Positions 20,861-33,029 of a DNA stretch of 64,000 bases are shown here, in pieces. Source of the stretch: Apostichopus japonicus (lineage: Eukaryota > Echinodermata > Holothuroidea > Aspidochirotida > Stichopodidae); the NCBI RefSeq assembly GCF_037975245.1, contig NC_092581.1:17237303-17301302 (forward strand), written 5' to 3'. Made by a program: the position numbers and the translations under genes. The notes below the pieces were generated by a model that was not told where the DNA came from, did no database searches, and was given only the letters and a program-made list of their open reading frames with translations. Numbering within the stretch: the first letter of the stretch is position 1; each line of letters starts with the position of its first letter.

Positions 20861-23800
20861 CATGTCCACCATATCTATATTCAAACAACATTTGGAAAAG
20901 TACCCTTTTACTTGTTGCTTGTTGTGTTAATGTGGAAGCAAAGCTTTAAAGTTTATTCTGTGTTTTCGGTTTTGTAACTTCCTAGAGGAGAGTCATGGCT
21001 ATTTTCTAGATCCTCAAAGAGAATGTAAGGAACTATGAAATAATGAATTAAGTTTTGAATTAATAATTATATAATTATTAATTATAATTAAGAATTAGTA
21101 ATAATAAATATTAATAATTAATAAGTTAAGAATAAATAAATTAATAATGAATTAAGTTTTCTTATTTTCAATCTTCAAATTATTTCTGATATATTTTAAG
21201 TGGTTGTATTGTTGTCACTAGACTAAACACCTTGAGTTCTGCAGTGATTTGTGAGTAAACGATTCCATTTGTAAATTAATTTCTGTGGCAAGTTTTACTT
21301 ACCAGTGCCACTGTATAAATCCACTATAGCAAAATAGGCTTCCTAGGTGAAAATTATTGAGTGTGTGGTAGTGAGATAGTTTTAGTGAAATTTTTCTATG
21401 CAATTGTGTGTCTTTAAAGATCTGCTTTTATTGGCTCCAATCATAGCACACTATAGCTAGGAAAAATTTTGTGATTACATAATCGAACTGCCACGGTTGT
21501 AAATCGACCTCCGGCTCCACAATTAGCCTGCATAGCTTCTTAACACCATATGGCTCCTTTTGAAAACACTGTGGAAGTACGTTCATGTCTACATGTCTGT
21601 AGTTAATCATACAGCGTTCACACAAAGTTCCTCATATAAGAACAAATATGTGGCAGGCATTGCAGACTAATTGGTAAAAAGAGGTCATTTTACGACCAAG
21701 GCAGGTCGATTACGTAATCTCAAGAAACTTTTCGACGATAGCGTGCTATAGTTGGGATCTGTACAGCAGACCTTTAAGTTAACTGATGTTATACTGAATC
21801 ATACATATGTTGCCACTAGTCAAAACACCTTGAGTTATGCTGTGATATTCAACATTTATTCAATATTGTTTAAATTATCAATTTAAAGAAACTTGTATAT
21901 AAGCCAAACCGTCCATTTTCTTTTGTCTTAACAACCTGAAACTAAAATATTCTTCTTTTTGTATACATACATGTTGTTTGCGTTTGTAAATGACCTGTGA
22001 CGAGCTGATTACCAAAAACCGTTAAAGTTTAAGACCTTGATGTGCTTCTATTTCATGTGAACAAGAAATTTTATTTAATATGTCATTAAGTGTGTGGGAA
22101 TGTTGATTCCGTCCAATTTAATCTGTTGTTAAACAAAAAAAAATCTTCATTTAGGTACAACACTATATTTAGGTATTTTTTGCAGTTTTGTACAATATTT
22201 GTCATTAATAATTATTTCACCTAGGTTCTAGATTGGTGGCAGTAGTAGAAGCTCTGCTTTAAACACAACAATTGACAAGAATAATATTGATTTACTATAC
22301 TGAATCAGTAGTTTCATATTAATTCCTAGAACTAATCTCTGATTATTAAATAAATATATACCATTTGTAAACAACAACAACAACAATAATATGAAAACTG
22401 ATCAAGTAATAAAGTTGACGTGAAGTGAACATATGTTAGTCTCTTGTTTTGCTAGCTGTCCCGTCTTTGACTTCACTCTTTATAGTACCATGTACTGGAT
22501 CTCATTATTCGTGTGTTAAATGAACTGATTAAATTGACTGCCAACAGACTACAACTTCTTTATATTTTTATCACAAAAAGGTCAGTACCAGTGAGTATTT
22601 GAGTCTTCCATTTGCATAGAAGTATTTCAGAAGCTAAAAGCAAGCCAAAGATGAGAATTTAACACACACCCGTTTAGCATGTCAAACTGTGTGAATAATA
22701 GAATTTTGAAAATAAAAAGGTTGTGTCTTATATACCTTTGTCAGAAAGTTCTAAATGAAAGCAAGACCAACCAACACATAGGCTTGTAGGCAATGAGGAA
22801 AGCACACCAAACCTGCACAGCCCTTCAACCTTGACTATATATGCTTAAAGCCACTGAAGAAAAGCAACACCAACCCGGCACAGCCCTTCAACCTTGACTA
22901 TATGGTCACACCAAATTGTTTGAATACTAGTATTTTGCCAAAAAATTTTGACTGGCAAACTTCATTCGTGTCTGGTATACCTTGTCAGGAAGTTGTAAAT
23001 GAAAGCAACACCAAACCAACACATGCTTGTAGCCACTGAGGAAAAGCAACACCAACCCTGAACAGCCCTTCAACCTTGACTATATGCTGGTAAGTTGTAG
23101 CCACTGTATGAAAACAACATTTCAACACACTGGCCTCTTAGATGTCATTTTAAACCAATTATCAACAATCTCAGTAACTTTTCTAACTTTTATTTTTCTT
23201 CCCAAGGATTCCAATACTCACACATGCAATCACAGAATCTGTAAAATAATAACTGTCTATAAAAACTCTATAATGAGGAGTTTCACTATTCTTTCCTTTC
23301 AAGAAACCTAGGCAACATGAAAGAATGTTTTTTGTAATACAAGAAACCACATTTTATGATCATTTATCAATCTGGGTTGACTACAAGACTCAGAACCTAC
23401 CCTTTCAATGGAAGACAGTCACAAGAGAAACTTTATATTTGTATCTGCTTTGAATATATTTGCTACCTTCATGATACATAACTTACATCTACCATTACTT
23501 TGCAATTTAACCAGTTTGTCTACCTCAAATCAGTTATCTTTCTTCTGATAAAACCAAGATGAGCACTGTGTCTTCCTTCCTCCACATTTAATATCAGTTG
23601 TACTCGGGGGGGAGGGTGGGAGGGGGTTGACAAGAGAAGTTGGGAGTGTCATTTCAATATCTGTTAATATCTAAAAGGTAAGGAAGTTTAGATAGAGAAA
23701 TGTGCCTGACCCAACCAGATCTGTAGAAATTACAGTTAATCTAGAGCTCTTATAAAACTCTATTTGTAACACACAAATAAAAGCTACTGTAGAGCTTGTT

Positions 23801-24162
23801 TCAAATTATGTAATTTTTCTTACAACTTAAAAACAAAGAAATTAAATTTGGTATTACAAATTATAGATTTGTTATATCAAATTACTAATTGTTTTTATCT
23901 GCATGGCTGTAACAGTGTCTTGTTAGATCCTATACAAACCACCCTGAGGACATTAGCAGAAAGGTTAATTGAGGACATGTGCAGAAAGGTTAACTCTCCA
24001 GTAAGATCTCTTCACTAGTAAAGTACATTTACTTGTGTGTTCATGTCACATTATAGAAAATGGATAGAGTTCACAGACATGCACATAGTGGATACATTTT
24101 GACCATTATTTGATGATAAGTCTTGCCTGACCAGTTAATATTTTCAGCTAACTAGCCAACCC
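20861..24162. other. Convergent intergenic region between dynein and TIMM13
   Basis: No coding exon was recognised. Contents are an extremely AT-rich patch (21040-21150), a TTAA-flanked MITE (21418-21773), a diverged tandem duplication of roughly 240 bp (about 22665-23090) whose units share CACAGCCCTTCAACCTTGAC, and a short G-rich run near 23607. Confidence 0.6.
21418..21773. mobile_element. TTAA-flanked foldback MITE family B
   Basis: A 356-bp element bounded by TTAA at 21414-21417 and 21774-21777. The left end AGATCTGCT and right end AGCAGACCT are inverted; the imperfect inverted repeats extend about 75 bp and include ATAGCACACTATAG, GATTACATAATCGA and their complements. No coding capacity. 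The TTAA target is piggyBac-like. Confidence 0.87.
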
Positions 24163-24168
24163 TTTATT
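24163..24168 (-). terminator. Candidate TIMM13 poly(A) signal
   Basis: TTTATT on the plus strand is AATAAA on the minus strand, about 170 bp beyond the TIMM13 stop codon. It is the nearest canonical hexamer downstream of the gene. Confidence 0.5.
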
Positions 24169-24334
24169 CAATATTGTTGTAGATCACACAGTATGAAAGA
24201 TGCCTGTGGACTGGTCACTGCCAAGGACTTCATCGGTATTTATCGACTCGCAATCTCTCTCTCTCTCCCTCTTGTACCATCATCTTCCTAGGAGTCAATA
24301 TCTCTCATTGTTCTTGGTTAGATAATCTCATCTG

Positions 24335-26104
24335 TTATGTCATTCTGTTCCTTTCCAATTGTAATTTGGCATTGTATGCTTTAGATACAACATTCCATGC
24401 TTCCATGTACCTATCCATACACATCTCTACACATTTCTGTACAAAATGGAGAAAAAGAAACATGGAAATATCATGATAGACAGAGACTACTTGCATCTTA
24501 CATGATTTTTGTCAATGTATCCATCATGGTTCCTGGATTTAATGTAATAACAAATGTGTCATTGACTTACATTAGAAACATTAGACAAACATCTAAGACA
24601 TAACTTTATTGACTGGCCCATTACAAACACAAGACAAACATGTAAGACATTGCTTCATTGACTGGCCCATTACAAACAAAAGATAAACAAATAAGACATT
24701 ACTTTATTGACTGGCCATCCAGCAGCACAAAAACATTAACTAATTATTATTATTAGAAAGAAAGAAAAGATTAACAATGAATTATGGGAAGGCTTAACCA
24801 ATGAAGAACCTATGCAAATAACAATACTAGGTATTTGGCCTTTGTGTAGGCTAGACACTAGACAGCTGTATGCCTGTCTTACATGAAAGTACATCATAAC
24901 AGACACAATTAGAGAGTAATATATTTATTGTTTAATGATGCTGCTCTGAACAAATGATACATCTACATCTCCTTGCATCTCCATACCCACAAAAGAGGGA
25001 ATACTATTTTTATTTTATTTATTTTTATTAAGCACCTCTTGATTTATTTCAAGACATTTGCACTACACATGATATATCTCAGTCCAACCATTGCTAAGTT
25101 ACTGAAAAAAGAACACTGAGAATATTAGAAGCAAGACAGACATGAGTGCTGTAGAGTAACAAGTTACCCTACTGTACCTGATACTACCTTTCATGATAAC
25201 TTTCTAGCTAAAAGTTGGTCAATACCAGGCAAAGAATATTTACATCTATAGTGCCTGGAGTGATTTAATCTTGCTATGTTAACAACAAGTTTTGAAAAAC
25301 AGAATTCACTGAAAGACTGTATATATGATAGGTCTCACCTGTTCAGAAGAGGCTAGCGATGTTCCTGGTTTGTAGATGCATTTCTTAAACATTTATCTGT
25401 CATTTTCTAATGGTAAGAGATGAAAATGAATCATAGTCAAAGGAGTAAACCTTAAAACCTGCCCAACATATATCATAATTGCTTTACTTGCACTCAAACA
25501 ACTGAAAAATGTTAAAGTTGTGCAAATTTGCAGACTTTGACCTGTGTTGACCCCAAACACCTATGATCACCACAGAAACAAATTCTTATCATACCAAATG
25601 TGAAAGACTTTGCAACATAATTCATATTTTTTTAAGTAGCAGAACCTTGGAATCACACACAGGTTTTCAAAGAGGCCTGTGTGTGTAAGTTGCTTGGTAT
25701 TCTGCAAAAAAATTCCAAAAGTGCTAGGGTACACCAAATTTGTGCATTTAAATGTAACTGTTTCCATGTACCCTGTAGGTCTTGACTACACAATATTGGC
25801 TAAGCCGTGAATGGCTGAGTCATAATGTGACAGTTGGCATGCTTGTCTAACTAATATGACTATGGGGTCTAACACTTCCACAACTGTTACTGCAGTGTTA
25901 CTATGTTATGATGTCTCTAAGTCAATCTAGCCTAGCCTAGGCCTAACTGTTACTGTTAGCCCTAAGCTAGTGCTATTGCTAATTTAAGCTCACCTGGAGA
26001 AGTTCTTGAGCATTTGCTAATGCGATTTGTGTTTTGACTTGATCCATAATTTGACTTTTATCTACATTACCACCACTACCCGCAGACGGTGCAAATCCAT
26101 CCAT
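24335..26104 (-). CDS. TIMM13: TIMM13, mitochondrial small Tim chaperone (exon 2 frameshifted in this sequence)
   Basis: Intermembrane-space chaperone that, with TIMM8, ferries hydrophobic precursors to the TIM22 and SAM machineries. Three minus-strand exons: 26104-25994 (37 codons from ATG; contains IMDQVKTQIALANAQELLQ), 25406-25339, and 24436-24335 (KCVEMCMDRYMEAWNVVS, stop). Splice sites are GT-AG. The twin CX3C motif is split: the second, CVEMC, is intact in exon 3. Exons 1 and 3 are phase 0 at their junctions, so exon 2 should be 69 bases but is 68. It reads KMTDKC, loses frame within the first CX3C, then resumes CIYKPGTSLASSEQ in the next frame. As written it would hit TAG after a few residues. 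This may be an assembly error in an A run, an inactive allele or a pseudogene. Conserved introns argue against a processed copy. Expected length is about 93 residues. Confidence 0.92.
24570..24720. repeat. Roughly 60-bp tandem repeat in TIMM13 intron 2
   Basis: Three units contain ACAAACATCTAAGACAT or close variants and CTTTATTGACTGGCCCATTA. They lie between TIMM13 exons 3 and 2. Confidence 0.75.
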
Positions 26105-26447
26105 GGTCAAATGTCAGGTTAAGCTCAGGTTTCGATGAATACCAGTGTGGACTAAAGCCTTACAGTTACACGCAGGAAACAATCGTGCTGTGCTGTATGT
26201 AGTAACAAGCACGTTGTTTTCAATGAGCGTTCAAGACAACTAATTTGAGACCAGGAACGAGATCACGTTTCGTGCTAGATCACAACTAGTTCTAACTAAA
26301 CGCAGTGAATTGCTACCACACGACAGTTTCGCATAAGCAAAGGTCGACGGTCCAGGAGAGAAGGAGAATTTCGGGCCAATTTGTTTATGCACGATTTTAG
26401 CGGGGATTGGATTTTAACCATTTATCCGTCACAAGTAATGAACGAAG
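26105..26447. promoter_or_regulatory. Probable bidirectional promoter of TIMM13 and the JmjC gene
   Basis: The region between the TIMM13 start codon and the first candidate exon of the JmjC gene is richer in CpG than its surroundings. It holds CCAAT at 26376-26380 and its complement ATTGG at 26406-26410. No TATA box is obvious near either start. Head-to-head spacing of about 340 bp is typical for shared housekeeping promoters. Function is inferred from layout. Confidence 0.55.
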
Positions 26448-29400
26448 ATGACACCTCACGTAAGCCAAGCGCAATTCTAACAAAATTGATTATTGCCATA
26501 GACAGTACCATATGTTAGACAAGAATGAACATAAGAATGCTCCAGATGATTTTTCAATCCTGACCTAATGTAACTGGCGTAGGATACGTTACAGTTCGAA
26601 GGCCTAATGTTATGCACAGTTTGAGCTAATGTAAATGTTCAGTCGACCAGGGATCTTGCAAGTCACATATTCGTACAAAATCGGCAGACAGGGCATCCCT
26701 TATGGATATTTCTTTGATGTACATAGCAATGTTACAGCCATGAAATGGGAACATTACATAGCCTTAGTCTGGTTCTTAGTCCTTTGGAGTTGGTGAGTAG
26801 TATGATGCACTTCTTTCATTATTCCATCAGCTACTGGATTAACAGTTTGTGCAATGCCTTATTTCACTTGGCAGCTAGGCAAAAAGGCAAAATGAAAATA
26901 ATAATGTATGGTTTATTCTCATTCTTTCTTTGCCTCCTAATCCCCAGATTTTGATGTCGCTATATACCAACAGACCAAGAATGGCCAAGGCAGCCATGGT
27001 GTTGTATTTCTGTCTGTCCACTGCTTGTACAAGTGATTTAATAGATGAAGATCCAGCTTCATGGCCAGGTCATCTTGAAGCTTTAGCCATAAAAGCTAAC
27101 CGGCTCCCAGTAGAGAGCTTGGATCATTTTCCATCGCCCCAGGCATTCTTCATGAATTATGCATATTCTGGAGTGCCGGTCATCTTTAGAGGTGGAGCTA
27201 AATCATATCCAGCATTCTCAAGATGGAGTGATTTGTATTTAAAGAGTCTTCCAGATGCCAGGTCGACGTTGGTAGCTGTAGAAATAAACAGAAAGGAGAA
27301 GCGAAGCCTTCCTAAACTGACCATGCCATTCCAAGAATTTTTGACCAGATACAGAAGTAGAAACGAGTATCTAGTCACTGCCCTCCCAAGCTTCTTAAGG
27401 TCAGTATTGTCAATTCGAAACAGATGGTATGTGTTTCAAATTTCCTGCAAACAAGCATAAATTTCCCTGACTGAAAAAAAAAATCTTTTGGAAAATTGTG
27501 TTGTAATTCCAGAAGTTTCAGCATCTGTTTTGTGCAGTACTTCTGTAATTATCAGGAGCTTTTAGCTGCCTAACATATTATTCTTCATGAAATCAAAATT
27601 TCTTCTGATTCACAGGCGTGATGTCTTGCTTCCACCACCTCTACTGTGTTCTGAAATAACAAACAACCTTGTTAACACTGTGAGTATCATTAATTGTTAT
27701 TTCTATTAGTTGTGATTCCCAGTAATTTAAATGAGAAAATAAAATTGAGTATCCTGGTTGTATTGAATTAACATATCACACTTGAATAGCAAGGGAAAGC
27801 TTAATTCCAACAAATTTTAGGTTATTACCAAGCTAACACTCTTTCTTTTGACTTTTAATTCAGCTTCTTTGGATCAGTGGAGGAGGTACTAAGTCTGTGC
27901 TTCATAATGATAATGTCAACAACATCAATTGTGTCTTCAGCGGCAGAAAGGAATTTCTTCTCCTGAATTATACAAAATACAAAAATGATGTAAGTGTCTT
28001 CATAAAGGCTAAAACAAATATATCATAGAAAAACTACTAAAGCAAGTATCAGAGGAAGCGACCAGTAACAGCTATCAAATTCAGCTATCAGTAGTAGCCA
28101 TCAGAAGCTGTTGTTATAGCAACTATTATTAAAAGCTATCAAAGACAGCTACTAAAGCAACTATCAGAGATAGCAACTAGCAACAGCTATCAAATCATAG
28201 CTATCAGTGTCAGCTATTATTATATAGATATCATTTACAGCAGTTATTAGTAGCTACCAATATTAACTGTAAGTAGAAGATAGCAGGTATGAGTAGCAGC
28301 TATCAGAGACAGCTAGCAAGTAAAGCAGCCATCAGTAATAGAGTAAGTTTCTTCAATATTTACTTAATGCTTTGCTTTTTTTTATCTTGGTAACTATGTA
28401 ATCTTTGAATATTTGATGGTATGGTCTCTCTAGTTGACAAGTTGTGTTGACCTGTGTGCCCTTCAGATTTAGTATGCATTGCATGAGATATAAATTCAAC
28501 TGGACCTGGATGTACACATTGTTCGTATCTTTTTAATGGATTAACATGTGACCAGACACGATTCATGACGTAATGATTTTCAGCCAATCATAATTTTTGT
28601 CTTCCTCTCAGGTACTATTTGATCAGGTAGAGGATGGAGCCGTATCTGTTGATGTCGATCGAGTCGACTTTGTGAAGTTTCCATCTCTAGCTAAGGTTGA
28701 CTTCCATTTTGCCAATTTATCTGCTGGTGACTGCATATTCTTGCCCTATAAATGGTGAGAAGTCTCAACATGGTTATCTTTATAGACAATAAATGACCTA
28801 AAGTAGCAAACATCCTAGGTTTAGTATGATATATTATTAGTTATTAAAGTATAGTTTAGAGTATTGCAGCTCCCTATTATAGGTATGTCCCAATCAAATC
28901 ACACACATATCACTTCACCCTGAGCCTTTGTTACATTGCATTAATGTTATTAGTTGACATAATGTTCCTCCATGTCTCATGTGATTCAGTTTGACCAGAG
29001 GTGTGCAGGCTCTAGCTTATTGTGATGTGTGCGGTGGATGATTGGAAGTGGGGAGGGTGAGGGGTGGGTAGCAACGTCATTGACCATATGTCACCATTTG
29101 ACCATTCATACCTCTTGATAATCATTTCTCCTGTAGTCGGCAAATTACTTTTAACATTTTTATTTCCTTAAAGGATACATCAGGTGAATTCATATGACCG
29201 GAACATTGCTGTAAATGTTTGGTGGGACCACAAGACAAGGATTGTACCCACCAAGAAAGCATGTGGATACATGAAGAAGGGTACCACCCTCAATGATGTA
29301 TACTTCCAGCATCAAGGACTTTATCATGGTGACAACAACAGAGAAGTCCATCAAGTTACCGATGAAAGAGACCCAATGTAAATTAAACCTTCGTCAAATA

Positions 29401-31522
29401 GTTTACAAAGACGATCGTATCAGTAACTTTTAGATATTGTCATAGAAAATGTTTCATAATTATGAGGTTTTTATGAAGACTAAACCTCCTTGTAGAGTTA
29501 AGAGGAGTAATCATTCTCTAATACAGATTGTAGGCCTAGTATACACCCCTACTGCCCACTCCACCAACACCCCCTCCCCATCTTTGCATGTACCGGTTCT
29601 TAATATGGTACATTGATTTTAACTGCTTACTTTTCTTTAATGTGCAGATCAGATCTTATCACTCTGCTGGAGTATTCTGGGAACAGTAGACTAACTAAAG
29701 AAGAATTTGCCAATATTGCCTTGGAGGTAGGGGCTCAAATAGCTATTTAGATGCCACCATTAACTTAATTGCTGTGCTATGGTTTTAAACTATTGAGAGA
29801 ACACCTGATGTGTGGCAACATCTTTTTTTGATTTTTCTTATTTTTGGTTTTTCACTTTCTCAGTGGAATTAAATGTTTATGTGCTAAGAATACTCATCCA
29901 CTTTAAATGTACTGTTGAAAACATGACCATACTCTATTACTGTACTCTATGTACTGTTGAATAAATGGCCATACTGTATATACTCTATGTACTGTTGAAT
30001 ACATGGCCATACTCTATTACTATACTCTATGTATTGTTGAATACATGGTTATACTCTGTTATGTGTATTACTTTGTTACGAGTGCTGCATCTACCAAGAT
30101 TCTTCAGTTTTACCTTCATTATTGAACTTTCTCGTCATTCCATCTACATTCTATGATTCTCACTACTGATAGGTTTCTCAATGGAGCCACCTGAATGATA
30201 CAAGAGAGGTGCGTGAGGAACTTTACAAAGTAAGTTGAAAAATACTGATTCTGCTTAACACATTCATACTCGAGTGGACCTAGCAGCCCCCCCCCTCCCC
30301 CACAGTAAGCCTGGCCATGGGTCTTACACATTCACTGTTTGTTGTCCTTGAATAATGCTGATATGTGCTACGCAAGTTATGTGTACTATAAAGCCTTCAT
30401 TCAACTCCAGTCAAAGATGTGTACCCTTATTTGTTTTGCAGCTGTACGAACTCATAGATGAAGATGGTGATGGTTTTCTAACACATGGAGATGCCTTAGG
30501 TTTTAAATCAGAGGTAAGCAATGTTTTATCACCTATTATTGCCTGTTGGAAGTGACAGCATTAATAAGCTATTCATGGGAGGTATTCCTATATGGTAAAC
30601 GCTTACATATATCGCTTGTCGGTAATTTGACTTTGTCTTCAATGAGAGACTTAATCATGACTGTTTAAGTGTGTCTAGGCCAGCAATGCTTTGCAGTCCT
30701 CACTTACTTGTGGATGGTCTCAGTTGTGTCAGAACATGGTCTATCTATAGTGTTGATTTGTCGGTGATGGTGAATGGATCCTGGAGCTGGTGAAATAACT
30801 CCACTTTGAGTCTACTATGCAGAAACCTATCTTTCTTTCTCTCTACAGAGCGATTCTCCTCTACATGATCTTGCTCAAAAACAAACAGATGTATTGATGG
30901 ATTTATTGGACCAACAAATCGTCAAAGAAAAACAGGTTTGAGGGTTTCTGTGTTTTGTAGTTATCACCATGTCCTCTCACTACATGCATTCAATTGTACA
31001 AGCAACCACAGGCACACCTTAAAGGTGGGAGCTGGTTACCTCTTGTGTATACATTGAATATTAATAACTATATAGCACTCCCTAGTAATTCCTTACCAGT
31101 TACGGGGGGGAGGGGGGGGTTACTCCTCCACAAACTACACTTCCAGTCACAATTTATATGTACAAGTGCTTCCCCATACAATACTATACACAGATAGGCT
31201 TGCAGGTCTATTGCTTTGTGTTACTGCTTTCTCTTAAACATGCCGGCCAAAGGCTACAAATAATCTCCAACAGGACATCTCTTGATGTTCACAACTGTTC
31301 TCTCCAAAAATTGCATATAGCTGACCATTCACAGAATTATCTTAATCACCCTGTTTGGTTTGCCCTCAGGACCAGCTAAAGGAACTCAAAAGCTTCATGG
31401 AGGAAAAGAAAGCTGAAACTGTTGGGCAGGATGCACACTCGAATACTAGAGAGAAAGAGGCTTTATGGCACTTAGAGGATACCGTAGATGCATCTCATAT
31501 TTCAGGCAAAGATGAGTTGTAG
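26448..31522 (+). CDS. ER-targeted JmjC (cupin_8) oxygenase with EF-hand and C-terminal KDEL
   Basis: Predicted Fe(II)/2-oxoglutarate hydroxylase of the FIH/JMJD7/JMJD8-like group; exact ortholog not recognised. Exons: 26448-26459 (tentative, MTPH), 26948-27399, 27616-27679, 27864-27989, 28612-28754, 29174-29377, 29648-29726, 30173-30229, 30442-30513, 30849-30935, 31370-31522; all phases fit, about 482 residues. If the short first exon is wrong, translation can start at 26954. The N-terminus has a hydrophobic signal (MVLYFCLSTACTSD). The JmjC core has HND (HxD iron ligands), SGRKEFLLL with a candidate 2OG-binding lysine, and IHQV for the distal histidine, followed by NIAVNVWW. An EF-hand loop DEDGDGFLTHGD lies in exon 9, with D instead of the usual E at position 12. 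A charged helix follows and the protein ends SGKDEL. Together these predict an active, calcium-binding, ER-luminal enzyme; the substrate is unknown. Confidence 0.88.
27990..28611. repeat. JmjC gene intron with degenerate AGCTATCA repeats
   Basis: Between about 28035 and 28340 the intron is composed of degenerate repeats of about 30 bp built from CAGCTATCA, AGAGATAGC and AAGCAACTATCAG. The remainder to 28611 shows nothing recognisable. Confidence 0.7.
29925..30060. repeat. About 42-bp tandem repeat in a JmjC gene intron
   Basis: Three to four units contain ACTCTATGTACTGTTGAATA followed by CATGGCCATACT, between exons ending 29726 and starting 30173. Confidence 0.8.
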
Positions 31523-31770
31523 TGTTAGTTTAAACCAACAGTCGACATTTAAAATTCTCTGGAGTGGGATATGGTATGTGGCAATGTTTATTGGACGTGG
31601 ACGTTCCTAGTGGTTTTCATAATGGGATCTCAGGAGACAAGTTGTTTGAAGTAAATGGAGAACGTTGTCTGTTTGGAAATGTTGGGGTTATCAGTTACAA
31701 TTTTCATGTATGATTACACCATACATCTACATACTAAACATTTCAATTATGTGATGGGTAAATTTGTTGT

Positions 31771-31776
31771 AATAAA
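31771..31776 (+). terminator. Poly(A) signal of the JmjC gene
   Basis: AATAAA lies about 250 bp after the TAG stop and is followed by a T-rich stretch (TTTATTTTTCAGGTG near 31806). No better candidate lies nearer. Confidence 0.6.
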
Positions 31777-32468
31777 TTATCTTTATAAGGTACTGCAATT
31801 CAAGTTTATTTTTCAGGTGTCCAGAGCTGTTTATAGTTTATACAGCCCCTTCTTGTGACACGATGTTTCGTACCGCAACATTGTACATACACATGTACGC
31901 CAGGTTGAATGCACAGGTTTCCTGCCATTGCCAAATAACAATATGTGAACAACACATGATCAAATATTATCACTTACAGAAGTTACAGTATTAAATGCTG
32001 ACCTCAGAGCACCTTCCATACTGACCATGTTGTCTCCTCATTGTGCACAGAAATTATGCTAATTGTACAAAATTAGCAGGAAGATACTCTGAAAATATAT
32101 CTAGATCAATGTTAGAATACCTAACATTTATATTGACAATAATAATAGTAAACAGCACCTCAAACTTAGGAAAAAGACAAAAGATCATTGTGTTAAAAAG
32201 ATATCTGCGAGATATATAACATACAGACACATCTGATATGTGTAGAAATACTCTTCGTTATTCAAACAATGTAACCTTTCCTATCTCATCATGTAATAAC
32301 CCAGTCGAAAGATGGTATCTTTTGTTACCTCCTATCTTCATATTGGTTGCATCGGTTAGGGTCAAAGCTGAATTTCAATTTTTTCGTCTGTTTTGTATGC
32401 AAAATGGTGCTGTAAGCTGACATTACATATTATATTATGTCTGTCATATGTTTTAATCTGACACTTAA

Positions 32469-33029
32469 AAGAATAGTCCAAGTAAAAATTTCTTTTTGAT
32501 ATCTTACAGAGGAACATAATCTAAGCATTCTAGTGAAATTAGCATTCAATTCCTATGTACCGTATTTGAGATATTGACAGTTGAAGTTATCTGATATTCT
32601 ACCGAAAGTGAACTTGAAGCAAACAGGTGTGATGTCATAGTTGCACACTGAAAAATAATGTTTTGTTTTTTCTTTACTTTTCAGTCTATTGATTTGACCT
32701 TGGATTGGATAGTGTTACTTGTTTGTCTAAAGGGGATGTGAAGTTTATAAACTACCAATACTTATGGTACATTCACACTATGGATGCATCCAATTGTGGA
32801 GAATAAAATTAGATGTAAATTTCAAAGGTTAACAAAACATTATTTATCAGTTTGCAACAATGACGTCCCACCTGTTTGCTCCAAGTTCACTTTTGGTACG
32901 AAAACTGGCAACTTCAACAGTCAATATCTCAAAAACGGTACATAGGAATTGAATGCAAATTTCACCACAATGCTTAAATTATGTTCCTCTTTAACATATC
33001 AAAGAGAAATTTTGACCTGAACTATTCTT
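32469..33029. mobile_element. TTAA-flanked MITE family C with roughly 180-bp terminal inverted repeats
   Basis: A 561-bp element flanked by TTAA at 32465-32468 and 33030-33033. It begins AAGAATAGTCCAAG and ends TGAACTATTCTT. The arms remain recognisable for about 180 bp (for example ATTCAATTCCTATGTACCGT on the left matching ACGGTACATAGGAATTGAAT on the right), with a unique centre. No coding frame. Confidence 0.9.
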
